DNA of 9,537 nucleotides from positions 1 to 9,537 of the forward strand of contig CAJYIL010000168.1 in NCBI GenBank assembly GCA_913774795.1, read 5' to 3'. Positions 1 to 6,143 of this stretch are shown in pieces. The notes beneath the pieces were generated by a model, which was not told the DNA's origin, searched no databases, and saw only the letters and a list, made by a program, of their open reading frames with translations. Origin of the DNA: Pseudobdellovibrionaceae bacterium (GTDB lineage Bacteria; Bdellovibrionota; Bdellovibrionia; Bdellovibrionales; JAMPXM01). Both the position numbers and the translations under genes were made by a program. Each line of letters opens with the position of its first letter. Within the stretch, counting starts at the first letter, position 1.

Positions 1-1
1 G

Positions 2-22
2 AAGAAAGAATCCAAGAAGTGA
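2..22 (+). CDS. 3' end of an upstream ORF (probably the partner ABC ATPase, OppD/DppD type)
   Basis: Read in frame from base 2, the first bases give six residues (KKESKK) and then a TGA stop at 20-22. The GTG start of the next gene lies at 19-21, so the two share a GTGA overlap. That is the same junction style seen three more times in this window, which suggests a real gene end. In peptide-transport operons the gene before oppF is usually oppD, the other ATPase of the complex, so that is the natural guess. It rests on context only; six residues do not identify a protein. Confidence 0.4.
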   Translation, partial: KKESKK

Positions 23-1014
23 GTCAACCGCTTCTCGAGGTCAAAGGCCTCCGCAAAACCTACGAACTCCGCCGGCTCTTCTCGAAGCCCGGCTTGGTTA
101 AAGCGCTCGACGGCGTGAGCTTTTCTCTCGAGAAGGGAAAGACTCTCGCGGTTGTGGGCGAATCGGGTTGCGGAAAATCGACGCTCGCGAAGTGTTTGAT
201 GCTCATCGAATCGATCACGGGCGGGGAGGCGGTCTTCGAAGGCCGCTCGCTCGAAGCCACGCCGGCCAACGAGTGGCGCAAACAAGTTCAGATGATCTTC
301 CAGGATCCTTACTCGTCGCTGAACCCTCGTCGCAAGTGTCTCGACATTATCGCCGAGCCTCTGATCATTCAGGGCGAGCTCTCCAAAGACGAAATCTACG
401 CGCGCGCTCGCGAGATGATGAAAAAAGTGGGCTTGAGACCGGAATTCGAATCTCGTTACCCGCATATGTTCTCCGGTGGTCAACGTCAGCGGATCGGCAT
501 CGCGCGTGCGCTCATGCTTCGCCCGAAACTTCTCATTTGCGACGAGCCGGTGAGTGCACTCGACGTGTCGATCCAGGCGCAAGTCCTCAACTTGCTCATG
601 GATTTGCAAGACGAGTTCGGTCTGTCGTACCTTTTCATCTCGCATGATCTCTCCGTCGTTCGCCACGTCGCCGATCACATCCTCGTGATGTACCTCGGTC
701 AGGTGATGGAGTATGGCCCCCGCGATCTCGTCTTTAGAAACGCGCAGAATCCTTACACGCAAGCGTTGCTAGCTTCACACCCTCATCTCGATGAAGCGGC
801 TCACGGAGAAGATTCACCGAAAGCGATCCAAGGTGAGCTTCCGTCGCCATTGAATCCACCGCCGGGATGTCCGTTCCAAAAGCGATGCCCGAAGGTCTTC
901 GATCGTTGCCTCAACGAGAAACCAGCGCTGTACGATGTCGCTGGACGTTTGTCGCGATGTCATCTTCACGATGGTCAACCGGGCGCGGTCGCGGTCGCGA
1001 AAGAGCTCAACTAA
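19..1014 (+). CDS. oppF: Oligopeptide/dipeptide ABC transporter ATP-binding protein, OppF/DppF type
   Basis: This cytoplasmic ATPase pairs with a second ATPase to drive import of oligopeptides (or dipeptides or nickel) through an inner-membrane permease. In the 331 residues are Walker A GESGCGKST (47-55), the Q-loop in FQDP (94-97), the ABC signature FSGGQRQ (151-157), Walker B ending CDEP (174-177), the D-loop SALD (179-182) and the switch histidine H209. The C-terminal oligopeptide-transporter extension is present: NPYTQALL (244-251), ELPSPLNPPPGC (273-284) and four cysteines at 284, 290, 297 and 314. This arrangement is shared with OppD/DppD/OppF-type ATPases, and some relatives have been shown to hold an iron-sulfur cluster there. 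The length is normal for the family. The start is GTG at 19, overlapping the previous stop as GTGA, so it is probably translated by coupling. The family is certain. OppF rather than DppF, and the substrate, are inferred from overall resemblance; no permease or binding protein is in the window. Confidence 0.93.
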   Translation: MSQPLLEVKGLRKTYELRRLFSKPGLVKALDGVSFSLEKGKTLAVVGESGCGKSTLAKCLMLIESITGGEAVFEGRSLEATPANEWRKQVQMIFQDPYSSLNPRRKCLDIIAEPLIIQGELSKDEIYARAREMMKKVGLRPEFESRYPHMFSGGQRQRIGIARALMLRPKLLICDEPVSALDVSIQAQVLNLLMDLQDEFGLSYLFISHDLSVVRHVADHILVMYLGQVMEYGPRDLVFRNAQNPYTQALLASHPHLDEAAHGEDSPKAIQGELPSPLNPPPGCPFQKRCPKVFDRCLNEKPALYDVAGRLSRCHLHDGQPGAVAVAKELN

Positions 1015-1045
1015 ATAAGCAGTGTTTGACGACGTCCCGCGGGCC

Positions 1046-1065
1046 GTTGAAGCTTTGGCTTCAAC
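1046..1065 (+). other. Perfect hairpin in the leader of the small secreted protein gene
   Basis: An 8-base perfect inverted repeat (GTTGAAGC / GCTTCAAC) flanks a TTTG loop in the 70-base gap after oppF. No T-run follows, so it does not look like an intrinsic terminator. It ends six bases before the ribosome binding site of the next gene. It could be an attenuating or mRNA-stabilising stem separating expression of the two genes; its function is not known. Confidence 0.5.
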
Positions 1066-1070
1066 CCCAC

Positions 1071-1077
1071 GGAAGGA
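1071..1077 (+). promoter_or_regulatory. Ribosome binding site GGAAGGA that fixes the start at 1085
   Basis: A purine-rich GGAAGGA ends seven bases before the ATG at 1085. The same reading frame is open upstream to a GTG at 1022, but that start has no ribosome binding site and would put 21 polar residues in front of an obvious signal peptide. This site therefore decides the start. Confidence 0.75.
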
Positions 1078-1084
1078 CCGCCAA

Positions 1085-1582
1085 ATGAAGATGCTAATCG
1101 CCGCTCTCCTGCTCTTTGTGTTCAACGCTCAAGCCGATCAATGCCAATGGAATTCGTCGACAGACGCGACTTCGGCCGTTGCTCTGATCAAGATGCACAA
1201 AGAAGTGATGCACTTTTGCCAAAACTGCGGCGACGGCAAACCGAGCTTCATCAGCATGATCGACGACGCGGGAACAACTCAAGCTTCGATGGCCGGTAAA
1301 AAAGCTCCTTACCGCACCGTGAAACTCACATCAGGTAAAGAAACGACAGAAGTCGATCTGGCTTATCTTTACGTACGCACGGGCTCAGACATTTTCGCGA
1401 ACGTCGCGCAACTCGTGGGTTGCCCGAGCGAAGGCGCGACAACGTTCATCCAAACGACAAACCGCAATCAGAAGATCATGCACTTCTACGATGCGTCCGG
1501 AAATCGTCAGAACGTTTCGACAACAACAGCGTCGGTCGAAAAGATGTTCCCGTCGGATCGTACGCCAGCTTCGAAGAAGTAA
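1085..1582 (+). CDS. Small secreted protein with four cysteines, function unknown
   Basis: A 165-residue protein that I do not recognise as a named family. Residues 1-17 form a classical Sec signal peptide (short Lys-containing head, then a Leu/Ala/Phe-rich core), with a likely signal peptidase I cut after NAQA at A17. No lipobox is visible, so it is probably a soluble periplasmic or exported protein. The mature part holds four cysteines, C20, C45, C48 and C113, with C45-x-x-C48 in the run HFCQNCGD. Such a layout could give two disulfides or a metal or redox site; this is inference. The middle is mixed alpha/beta and the tail is Ser/Thr/Lys-rich. It follows oppF by 70 bases with its own strong ribosome binding site. 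An intrinsic terminator at 1616-1647 ends its transcript, so it may be either the last gene of the transporter operon or a single unit. Confidence 0.85.
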   Translation: MKMLIAALLLFVFNAQADQCQWNSSTDATSAVALIKMHKEVMHFCQNCGDGKPSFISMIDDAGTTQASMAGKKAPYRTVKLTSGKETTEVDLAYLYVRTGSDIFANVAQLVGCPSEGATTFIQTTNRNQKIMHFYDASGNRQNVSTTTASVEKMFPSDRTPASKK

Positions 1583-1588
1583 AGAGTC

Positions 1589-2878
1589 TTACTCCAACGT
1601 CAGATTCAACTGATGGGCGAGCTCGTTGATCGAGCCGCCTTTTTTTTCGTCGAACAACGTCAAGACGCCGACTTCGCGAGGCGGGTGAGCGGAGAGCGTC
1701 AAACTCGTCGGCTTTTCAAAAAAGCGCGTAAGCGTCATGAGCGCCGGTTTTACAAAATCGACGGATTTCGCATCGGGCGACGCAGCGTTAATCGCGTAAG
1801 CCATCTTCGCGAGAGTTTCGGGCGAAGTCTCACCTTGTCGCTCGAGCCAATTGATCGTTCGGCGCGTGATCGTCTGATCTTCGAATACGAACGTGAAGCT
1901 CCGAATCGTGGCCTTCGTGAAATCGCCTGGTTCGGTCAGAATAAGTTTCGGATCCTTTTTTAAACGTGCCAGTTCTTGAGACGTCGGCATTGCGAGATTG
2001 CCGAGCGAAAGTGAGGCGCTCAAGCGTCCCATCTTGTTAGCTTCGAGATAAAAATTCTTGAGATCGAACGATGACTTCGTGCGAGCGAAATCGGTCGACG
2101 TCGTGAACTTCAGATCTTTGTAGCCCATCGCTTTTAAGGCGGCCGCCGTTTGGGGGCCGAGTGCATCGACGCTGGCACGGATATTCGAAAGGGAAAACTT
2201 CAAGGTTTTGGGAAGCACTGGCTTTCGCGTCATCGCGATTTGCTTGAGCGTGGGCCAATCGACGCCCCAAGCGGTCGCTTTGTCGATCGTGATCGTTTCT
2301 TCGGAGTGCGCAAGAGTGATACGAATATTGCGTACGCTGACCACTTGTTTGAAGAGGCTGACTGAAACTCCGGAGAACGTGACATTCGCGTTTTCAGCGT
2401 AGGGAGCGACGGCTTTGCGGATCGCCTTCGCGATTTGTTTCTCGGTGAATTTCTGCACGAAAAAAGTCGATAACAGAAGAGCGCCCGCGAAGAGGAGAGC
2501 GGCGGCGGCGGCGTAGAGTCCGAAGTCGCCACCGGTCGTTTTCGCTTTCGGTTTATCCGTACGCGCGTAGGGATTGTACACTTGTTGAGTGAGGACCTCG
2601 AGCGAGGGTTCGGCCCACTTGATCGCTGCGACCGGTGCGACCGGTGCGGCCGGTGCGGCCGTTTCGGTCGATGCCGGGCGTGGCGGCGGTTGAATGTCTG
2701 AGAGTTTCGGTGGCGTCTTTGTAGGTACGGCAACCGCAGCGGCCCCGTAAGTATGCGCTCGACGCTTCTCTTCGGCTTCAGCTCTCATTGCGGCAATCGC
2801 CTGCGAGAGGGTCATCTCGTTTGACTGAACAGCTTTATCGCCAGGTTTTGGGAATGCGGGATCATCAAATAAGGGCAT
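1589..2878 (-). CDS. Single-pass membrane protein with large predicted periplasmic domain, paralogue of its upstream neighbour
   Basis: A 429-residue protein of unknown function. Residues 1-50 are charged and would be cytoplasmic. Residues 52-86 are a Pro/Ala-rich linker, including a run encoded by 9-base repeats. A hydrophobic Ala/Leu-rich helix spans about 119-141, and the remaining 290 residues would be periplasmic. That last part alternates strands and helices and aligns by eye with the product of the gene just upstream: LPKTLKFSL (222-230) then a DALG..TAAAL helix (238-248) here, against LPKTMRLGV (112-120) and DLLG..ASAAL (128-138) there. The C-terminal halves also follow each other. 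The pair faintly recalls AsmA-like or YdgA/DUF945-like periplasmic proteins, but I would not assign a family. The start ATG has a good ribosome binding site. The 3' end carries the opposing gene's terminator. The gene is probably co-transcribed from the promoter at 3914-3942. Confidence 0.85.
   Translation of the reverse strand: MPLFDDPAFPKPGDKAVQSNEMTLSQAIAAMRAEAEEKRRAHTYGAAAVAVPTKTPPKLSDIQPPPRPASTETAAPAAPVAPVAAIKWAEPSLEVLTQQVYNPYARTDKPKAKTTGGDFGLYAAAAALLFAGALLLSTFFVQKFTEKQIAKAIRKAVAPYAENANVTFSGVSVSLFKQVVSVRNIRITLAHSEETITIDKATAWGVDWPTLKQIAMTRKPVLPKTLKFSLSNIRASVDALGPQTAAALKAMGYKDLKFTTSTDFARTKSSFDLKNFYLEANKMGRLSASLSLGNLAMPTSQELARLKKDPKLILTEPGDFTKATIRSFTFVFEDQTITRRTINWLERQGETSPETLAKMAYAINAASPDAKSVDFVKPALMTLTRFFEKPTSLTLSAHPPREVGVLTLFDEKKGGSINELAHQLNLTLE
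1616..1647 (+). terminator. Intrinsic terminator embedded in the convergent gene
   Basis: GGCG and GCTCG, separated by one bulged A, pair with CGAGC and CGCC around a TTGAT loop, giving a nine-pair GC-rich stem. It is followed directly by eight Ts (1640-1647). It lies 33 bases past the stop of the secreted-protein gene. It also lies within the last codons of the minus-strand gene that ends at 1589, so these bases both terminate one gene and encode the C-terminus of another. Confidence 0.8.
2631..2657 (-). repeat. Tandem 9-base repeat encoding an Ala-Pro-rich linker
   Basis: Three consecutive 9-base units (ACCGGTGCG twice, then GCCGGTGCG), with a fourth decayed copy after them, encode the A-P-x run near residues 74-83 of the membrane protein. 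Such in-frame units may expand or contract without breaking the gene, changing linker length. Confidence 0.7.
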
Positions 2879-2883
2879 CCGTG

Positions 2884-2888
2884 CCTCC
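2884..2888 (-). promoter_or_regulatory. Strong ribosome binding site (GGAGG) for the downstream paralogue
   Basis: On the minus strand GGAGG sits five bases before the ATG at 2878. It lies in the 52-base gap between the two membrane-protein genes and supports both the chosen start and independent initiation of this second gene. Confidence 0.75.
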
Positions 2889-2930
2889 GAGGTCGTCTAG
2901 TCACCTCATCGGCACAATTTGAGACGGACC

Positions 2931-3887
2931 TTAGTGAGACACGTCGATCGAAAGTCCAATTTGTGTCGCGAAGGCGTTGGGATCCATGAGTGCCATCGGG
3001 TTTGCGAGCTCGACCAACGTTTGATCTTTCACAGGTGCCGCTTTCAGTGCGATCGCCCCACCATTTGTCAGGAAGTCTTTCAGTTTCGGAACTGCGTCGT
3101 TCAAAAACGAGAGCTTCGCGGGAGTTCGACCCATCATCTGTGCCAACTGCTCAGCCCCTTGGGCCAGCGATGGTTTTCCCTGGTTCTTCAGTTTTGTATC
3201 GAGGCGCGCTAAGAGGCCCATGTCGGTATATTTGATATCCGCGTAGTGGAGTGCGACTTCTTTCCAGTGAGACGAAAGGTCTTTGAGCGCTTGGGGATCG
3301 GACAGTTGATCATCGCTTGGGAGCGTGACTTGCGAGAAGTCCCAGGTCGTCGAAAGCTTTCCGAGATCGGCGATCTGCAGACCGATGTCGTCAAAACGCA
3401 TTTTTCGATTTTCGCGATCGAACTGTAAGCCCATCGCCAACGACATGTTGAGTTCTGAATAGTTGTACTCCGAGAGAGCTGCGCTCGCTTTCTCGCCTAA
3501 GAGATCAGCGGTCAGATGCAGGCCGATGACCCCGAGACGCATGGTTTTCGGAAGTCGAGGTTTTCCTGAATCCATCGCCATGTGCACGATCGTTTCGTTA
3601 TCGAGGTCTGAGAGTTCGAATCGATCGATCTTGAGCGTGAGATCTTTGGGATTGTCCGTGAGAGGAGTGACGGTGATGTCGTTGACCGCTACATTGCGTG
3701 AGAAGAAGTTCGCCTTTACGTTGCGGTACGTGATGGTGACCCGATCGGAGTGCTTAGCGATTTGGCGATTGAGCTGCGTTTTGATTTTTCGTTCAACTTG
3801 ATGTTGACCCACAGTCACCCCGACGACGAGCAGACCTGAGAGACCCAAGATGAAGCCGACGGCGTAAAGACCTTTGTTGCTGTTCAT
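2931..3887 (-). CDS. Single-pass membrane protein with predicted periplasmic domain, paralogue of downstream neighbour
   Basis: A 318-residue protein of unknown function. After a short Lys-containing head, residues 7-27 form one hydrophobic helix that is either an uncleaved anchor or a signal sequence. No convincing cleavage site is visible and the next segment (GQHQVERKI) is charged, so an anchor is more likely. The rest would be periplasmic: strands and helices with an LPKT motif (112-115), DLLGEKASAAL (128-138) and an extended helical segment around 223-252. This matches the neighbouring 429-residue protein over most of its soluble part but lacks that protein's cytoplasmic head and Pro/Ala linker. 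The anchor, the Q-x-E-rich start and the repeating strands recall YdgA/DUF945-like proteins only weakly. It is the first gene of a two-gene minus-strand unit, 34 bases from the divergent aroB, with a promoter candidate at 3914-3942. Its own ribosome binding site is weak. Confidence 0.85.
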   Translation of the reverse strand: MNSNKGLYAVGFILGLSGLLVVGVTVGQHQVERKIKTQLNRQIAKHSDRVTITYRNVKANFFSRNVAVNDITVTPLTDNPKDLTLKIDRFELSDLDNETIVHMAMDSGKPRLPKTMRLGVIGLHLTADLLGEKASAALSEYNYSELNMSLAMGLQFDRENRKMRFDDIGLQIADLGKLSTTWDFSQVTLPSDDQLSDPQALKDLSSHWKEVALHYADIKYTDMGLLARLDTKLKNQGKPSLAQGAEQLAQMMGRTPAKLSFLNDAVPKLKDFLTNGGAIALKAAPVKDQTLVELANPMALMDPNAFATQIGLSIDVSH

Positions 3888-3913
3888 GAAGATCTCATCG
3901 GCAGAACGAAAAA

Positions 3914-3942
3914 ATTAGACAATGGTCAGGTGGTGGGATCAA
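3914..3942 (-). promoter_or_regulatory. Sigma70-like promoter for the minus-strand membrane-protein pair
   Basis: On the minus strand, TTGATC (3942-3937) and TCTAAT (3919-3914) are separated by exactly 17 bases, matching the -35 and -10 consensus at four and five of six positions. Transcription would start near 3907, leaving about 20 bases before the ATG at 3887. The -35 box and most of the spacer lie within the first seven codons of aroB, so polymerase binding here could affect aroB expression. Confidence 0.6.
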
Positions 3943-4974
3943 ATTGAGACGGTGGCTTCGCAGAACGTCTACTTATCCAAGCTCGCGCAGGTTTCGTCTC
4001 GGTCCCGTACGAATCCGAAGCTCGCCATTCTGATTTACGACTCTGTTCTCGAAAAAAAATTTGCAGCTGAGATTGCGACTTTTCCGCATCGCTTCGCCGT
4101 TCACTCAGGCGAAAAGCTGAAGTCGATTGAAAGCTTCGCCGCATTTTGCGAGCGGCTCAACAAAGCTTCGCTGGATTTGCCCGCCCGTCAAATGACAGTC
4201 GTTGCGATGGGCGGAGGATCGGTCGGCGACTTCGCGGGCTTTTTCGCTTCGGTGTATAAGCGGGGAGTTCGCCTCGTTCATGTTCCGTCAACATGGTTGG
4301 CGGCGATCGATTCCGCGCACGGCGGAAAAACAGCTCTCAACGTTGCGGGCGTCAAAAATCAAATCGGCACGTTTTATCCGGCCGACACTGTTTGTTTGGT
4401 GAAGCCTCTTCTTGATTCGTCCGGAGACGATCGAGTCGTCGATGCAATGGGCGAACTCGCGAAGATCGCTCTCATCGCCGGAGGCGCCTGGGTTCATCGA
4501 CTCGAGACATCGCGTCTCGAAGGTCGTGCGCTCCTGTGGAAATTCTTGAAGCCGGCTGTGGATTCAAAACTTCGCATCGTCCAAAAAGATCCAAACGAGC
4601 TCAAAGGCTTGCGACAAGTTCTCAACCTCGGTCACACGATGGGTCACGTCATCGAGGCACTCAGCGGGAGCTCTCACGGCTCGGCCGTGGCTCAAGGCAC
4701 ATTCTTCGCCCTCGAATACTCGCGCTCGACAGGTCGCTTGAGCGCGGCGGCGTTTGATCGCGCGATGGCGCTCATGGGTCATCTAGGGCTGGCTCCAGCT
4801 CCACGTGCGTTTGCTTCCAAGAAGATTCGCGAAGCCCTTCTCGCTGACAAGAAGCGCTCCTCGGTGGGTCGCGTGACTTTTATTTTCTTAAAAGGAATCG
4901 GGAGAACCGAAAGAGTCGAAGTTTCGATCGACGCTCTCGTTCTCGAAGCTCGGCGCCAAGGCTGGGCTCGATGA
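3922..4974 (+). CDS. aroB: 3-dehydroquinate synthase
   Basis: It converts DAHP to 3-dehydroquinate, the second step of the shikimate pathway, using NAD and a divalent metal in the cytoplasm. The 350-residue length is normal. The nucleotide-binding motif GGGSVGDFAGF lies at 97-107 and the following block ends GGKTALN (134-140), then KNQIGTF (145-151). The expected metal ligands are E178 (GELAK), H238 (NLGHTMGH, 235-242) and H252 (SHGSAVAQG, 251-259). A substrate-binding loop DKKRSSVGRVTF is at 309-320. The usual TTLLA.vDSS stretch reads STWLAAIDSAH (123-133), a mild departure. The start at ATG 3922 puts the first NAD-fold strand (LAILIY) about 34 residues in, as in E. coli AroB, although the ribosome binding site is weak. 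It is the first gene of the aro operon, divergent from the membrane-protein pair; its own promoter was not found. It overlaps aroA by four bases. Confidence 0.95.
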   Translation: MVRWWDQIETVASQNVYLSKLAQVSSRSRTNPKLAILIYDSVLEKKFAAEIATFPHRFAVHSGEKLKSIESFAAFCERLNKASLDLPARQMTVVAMGGGSVGDFAGFFASVYKRGVRLVHVPSTWLAAIDSAHGGKTALNVAGVKNQIGTFYPADTVCLVKPLLDSSGDDRVVDAMGELAKIALIAGGAWVHRLETSRLEGRALLWKFLKPAVDSKLRIVQKDPNELKGLRQVLNLGHTMGHVIEALSGSSHGSAVAQGTFFALEYSRSTGRLSAAAFDRAMALMGHLGLAPAPRAFASKKIREALLADKKRSSVGRVTFIFLKGIGRTERVEVSIDALVLEARRQGWAR

Positions 4975-6143
4975 ACTTTCATTATCGTGGCCAGATTCCG
5001 GCATCCAAATCGATTCTCAACCGGCTTTTGATCATCCAGTCGTTTTCACCGACTCTTAAGATCGTTGGCGACTCCGACGCAGACGATGTCGTGAAGATGC
5101 GTCGGGGCCTCGAGCAAATCCTTCGCGGCGAGATGGCCGATTGCGGAGCCGCAGGAACAACTCTGCGTTTTTTGGCTCTTCGAGCGTCACGGCTGGCTGG
5201 TACACATCATCTCTCTGGCTCACTTCGCTTGTTCGAGCGGCCCCAGGCCGAACTCTCTCGTTTACTCACACAGCTCGATTGCGAAGCCGAAATTCGTATG
5301 CAACGTATGACGATTCGGGGACAAGGCTGGCAACAGCCAGAGGGCGACGTCGTGATCGACCGGTCAGTCTCTTCGCAATTTGCGTCGGCTGTCTTCTTGA
5401 ATGCTTGGGAGTTGCCTTTCGATCTCACGATCAACTTCACGGGCGAGCGCGTTTCGGAATCGTACCTTTCGATGACGATCGAACTTCTCCGCCGTGCGGG
5501 AATGGAGATCGAAAGCCAAGGCGAATCGTGTGTCGTCAGAGCTCACAGTCGAGTCACCGCTGACAGTCTTGAAGCCGAACCCGATGCAAGTTCCGCCTTT
5601 GCCCTGACGGCGGTGGGAGTCGCGCGCGGCGGGATCGTCGAAATCGAGAATTGGCCTGAACACTCACTCCAGCCTGATTCTGTGTTCGTCGATCTCTTAA
5701 GACAGATGGGATGTCTCACTTCGGTCACTCGAGGTGTTCTCCGTGTCGAAGCCGCAAAGACTCTTCAGCCGATTGAATTCAATCTCCGGGATGCGCCTGA
5801 TTTGTTTCCCGTGCTCGCGGTCTTGTGTTCGCTCGCAAACGGGCGCTCACGGTTACACGGCGCTCCTCACCTCGCGCACAAAGAAAGCAACCGTATCGGG
5901 AAAATCGCCGAACTCGTGAAAGCACTCGGTCGCAAAGTTCGCGTTTTGAACGACGGTCTCGAGATCGAGGGCGGATCAGGATTTCCCGCTCACTTCCGTT
6001 ATTCGACCGATCACGATCATCGTCTCGCGATGGCGGCCGCAGTCGCTCAAGCCGCTGGGGCCGACCTCGAAATTCTAGAGCCGCGTGTGGTCGACAAATC
6101 GTTTCCTGGCTTTTGGCGCGCGATTGAAGCGGGCACCAAGTGA
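4971..6143 (+). CDS. aroA: 3-phosphoshikimate 1-carboxyvinyltransferase (EPSP synthase), compact form
   Basis: It joins shikimate 3-phosphate and phosphoenolpyruvate to give EPSP. Recognisable parts: KSILNR (13-18; K13, S14 and R18 match the E. coli KSVSNR), AGTTLRFL (61-68), LFERP (87-91), SSQFASA (134-140), DASSAFALTAV (205-215), PDLFPVLAVL (276-285; D277 is the probable catalytic Asp), HKESNR (303-308; E305, R308), DHDHRLAMA (347-355; R351) and VDKSFPGFW (374-382; K376). At 390 residues it is roughly 30-40 shorter than usual. Most of the loss lies between the SDADD segment (35-39) and AGTT, where the first domain normally has another strand-helix unit. The usual NAGT is AAGT. All catalytic positions I can align are present, so it is probably active. 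ATG overlaps the aroB stop as ATGA and the aroA stop overlaps the next start as GTGA. Confidence 0.94.
   Translation: MNFHYRGQIPASKSILNRLLIIQSFSPTLKIVGDSDADDVVKMRRGLEQILRGEMADCGAAGTTLRFLALRASRLAGTHHLSGSLRLFERPQAELSRLLTQLDCEAEIRMQRMTIRGQGWQQPEGDVVIDRSVSSQFASAVFLNAWELPFDLTINFTGERVSESYLSMTIELLRRAGMEIESQGESCVVRAHSRVTADSLEAEPDASSAFALTAVGVARGGIVEIENWPEHSLQPDSVFVDLLRQMGCLTSVTRGVLRVEAAKTLQPIEFNLRDAPDLFPVLAVLCSLANGRSRLHGAPHLAHKESNRIGKIAELVKALGRKVRVLNDGLEIEGGSGFPAHFRYSTDHDHRLAMAAAVAQAAGADLEILEPRVVDKSFPGFWRAIEAGTK

Noticed and set aside
168..647. A 159-codon ORF overlapping oppF in another frame
   Set aside because: It lies entirely inside a canonical ABC ATPase ORF, begins without a ribosome binding site and encodes an Arg/Ser/His-rich sequence with no family resemblance.
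1022..1084. Upstream GTG start extending the small secreted protein by 21 residues
   Set aside because: There is no ribosome binding site, the hairpin at 1046-1065 would be coding, and the extension would bury the signal peptide. The ATG at 1085 has GGAAGGA before it.
2230..2733. A 167-codon minus-strand ORF within the 429-residue membrane protein gene
   Set aside because: Its product is a low-complexity Arg/Ser/Pro sequence, the typical out-of-frame reading of the real gene, with no signal or start site.
3850..3921. A promoter for aroB
   Set aside because: I found no -35/-10 pair with proper spacing on the plus strand here. It may lie further upstream or use another sigma factor.
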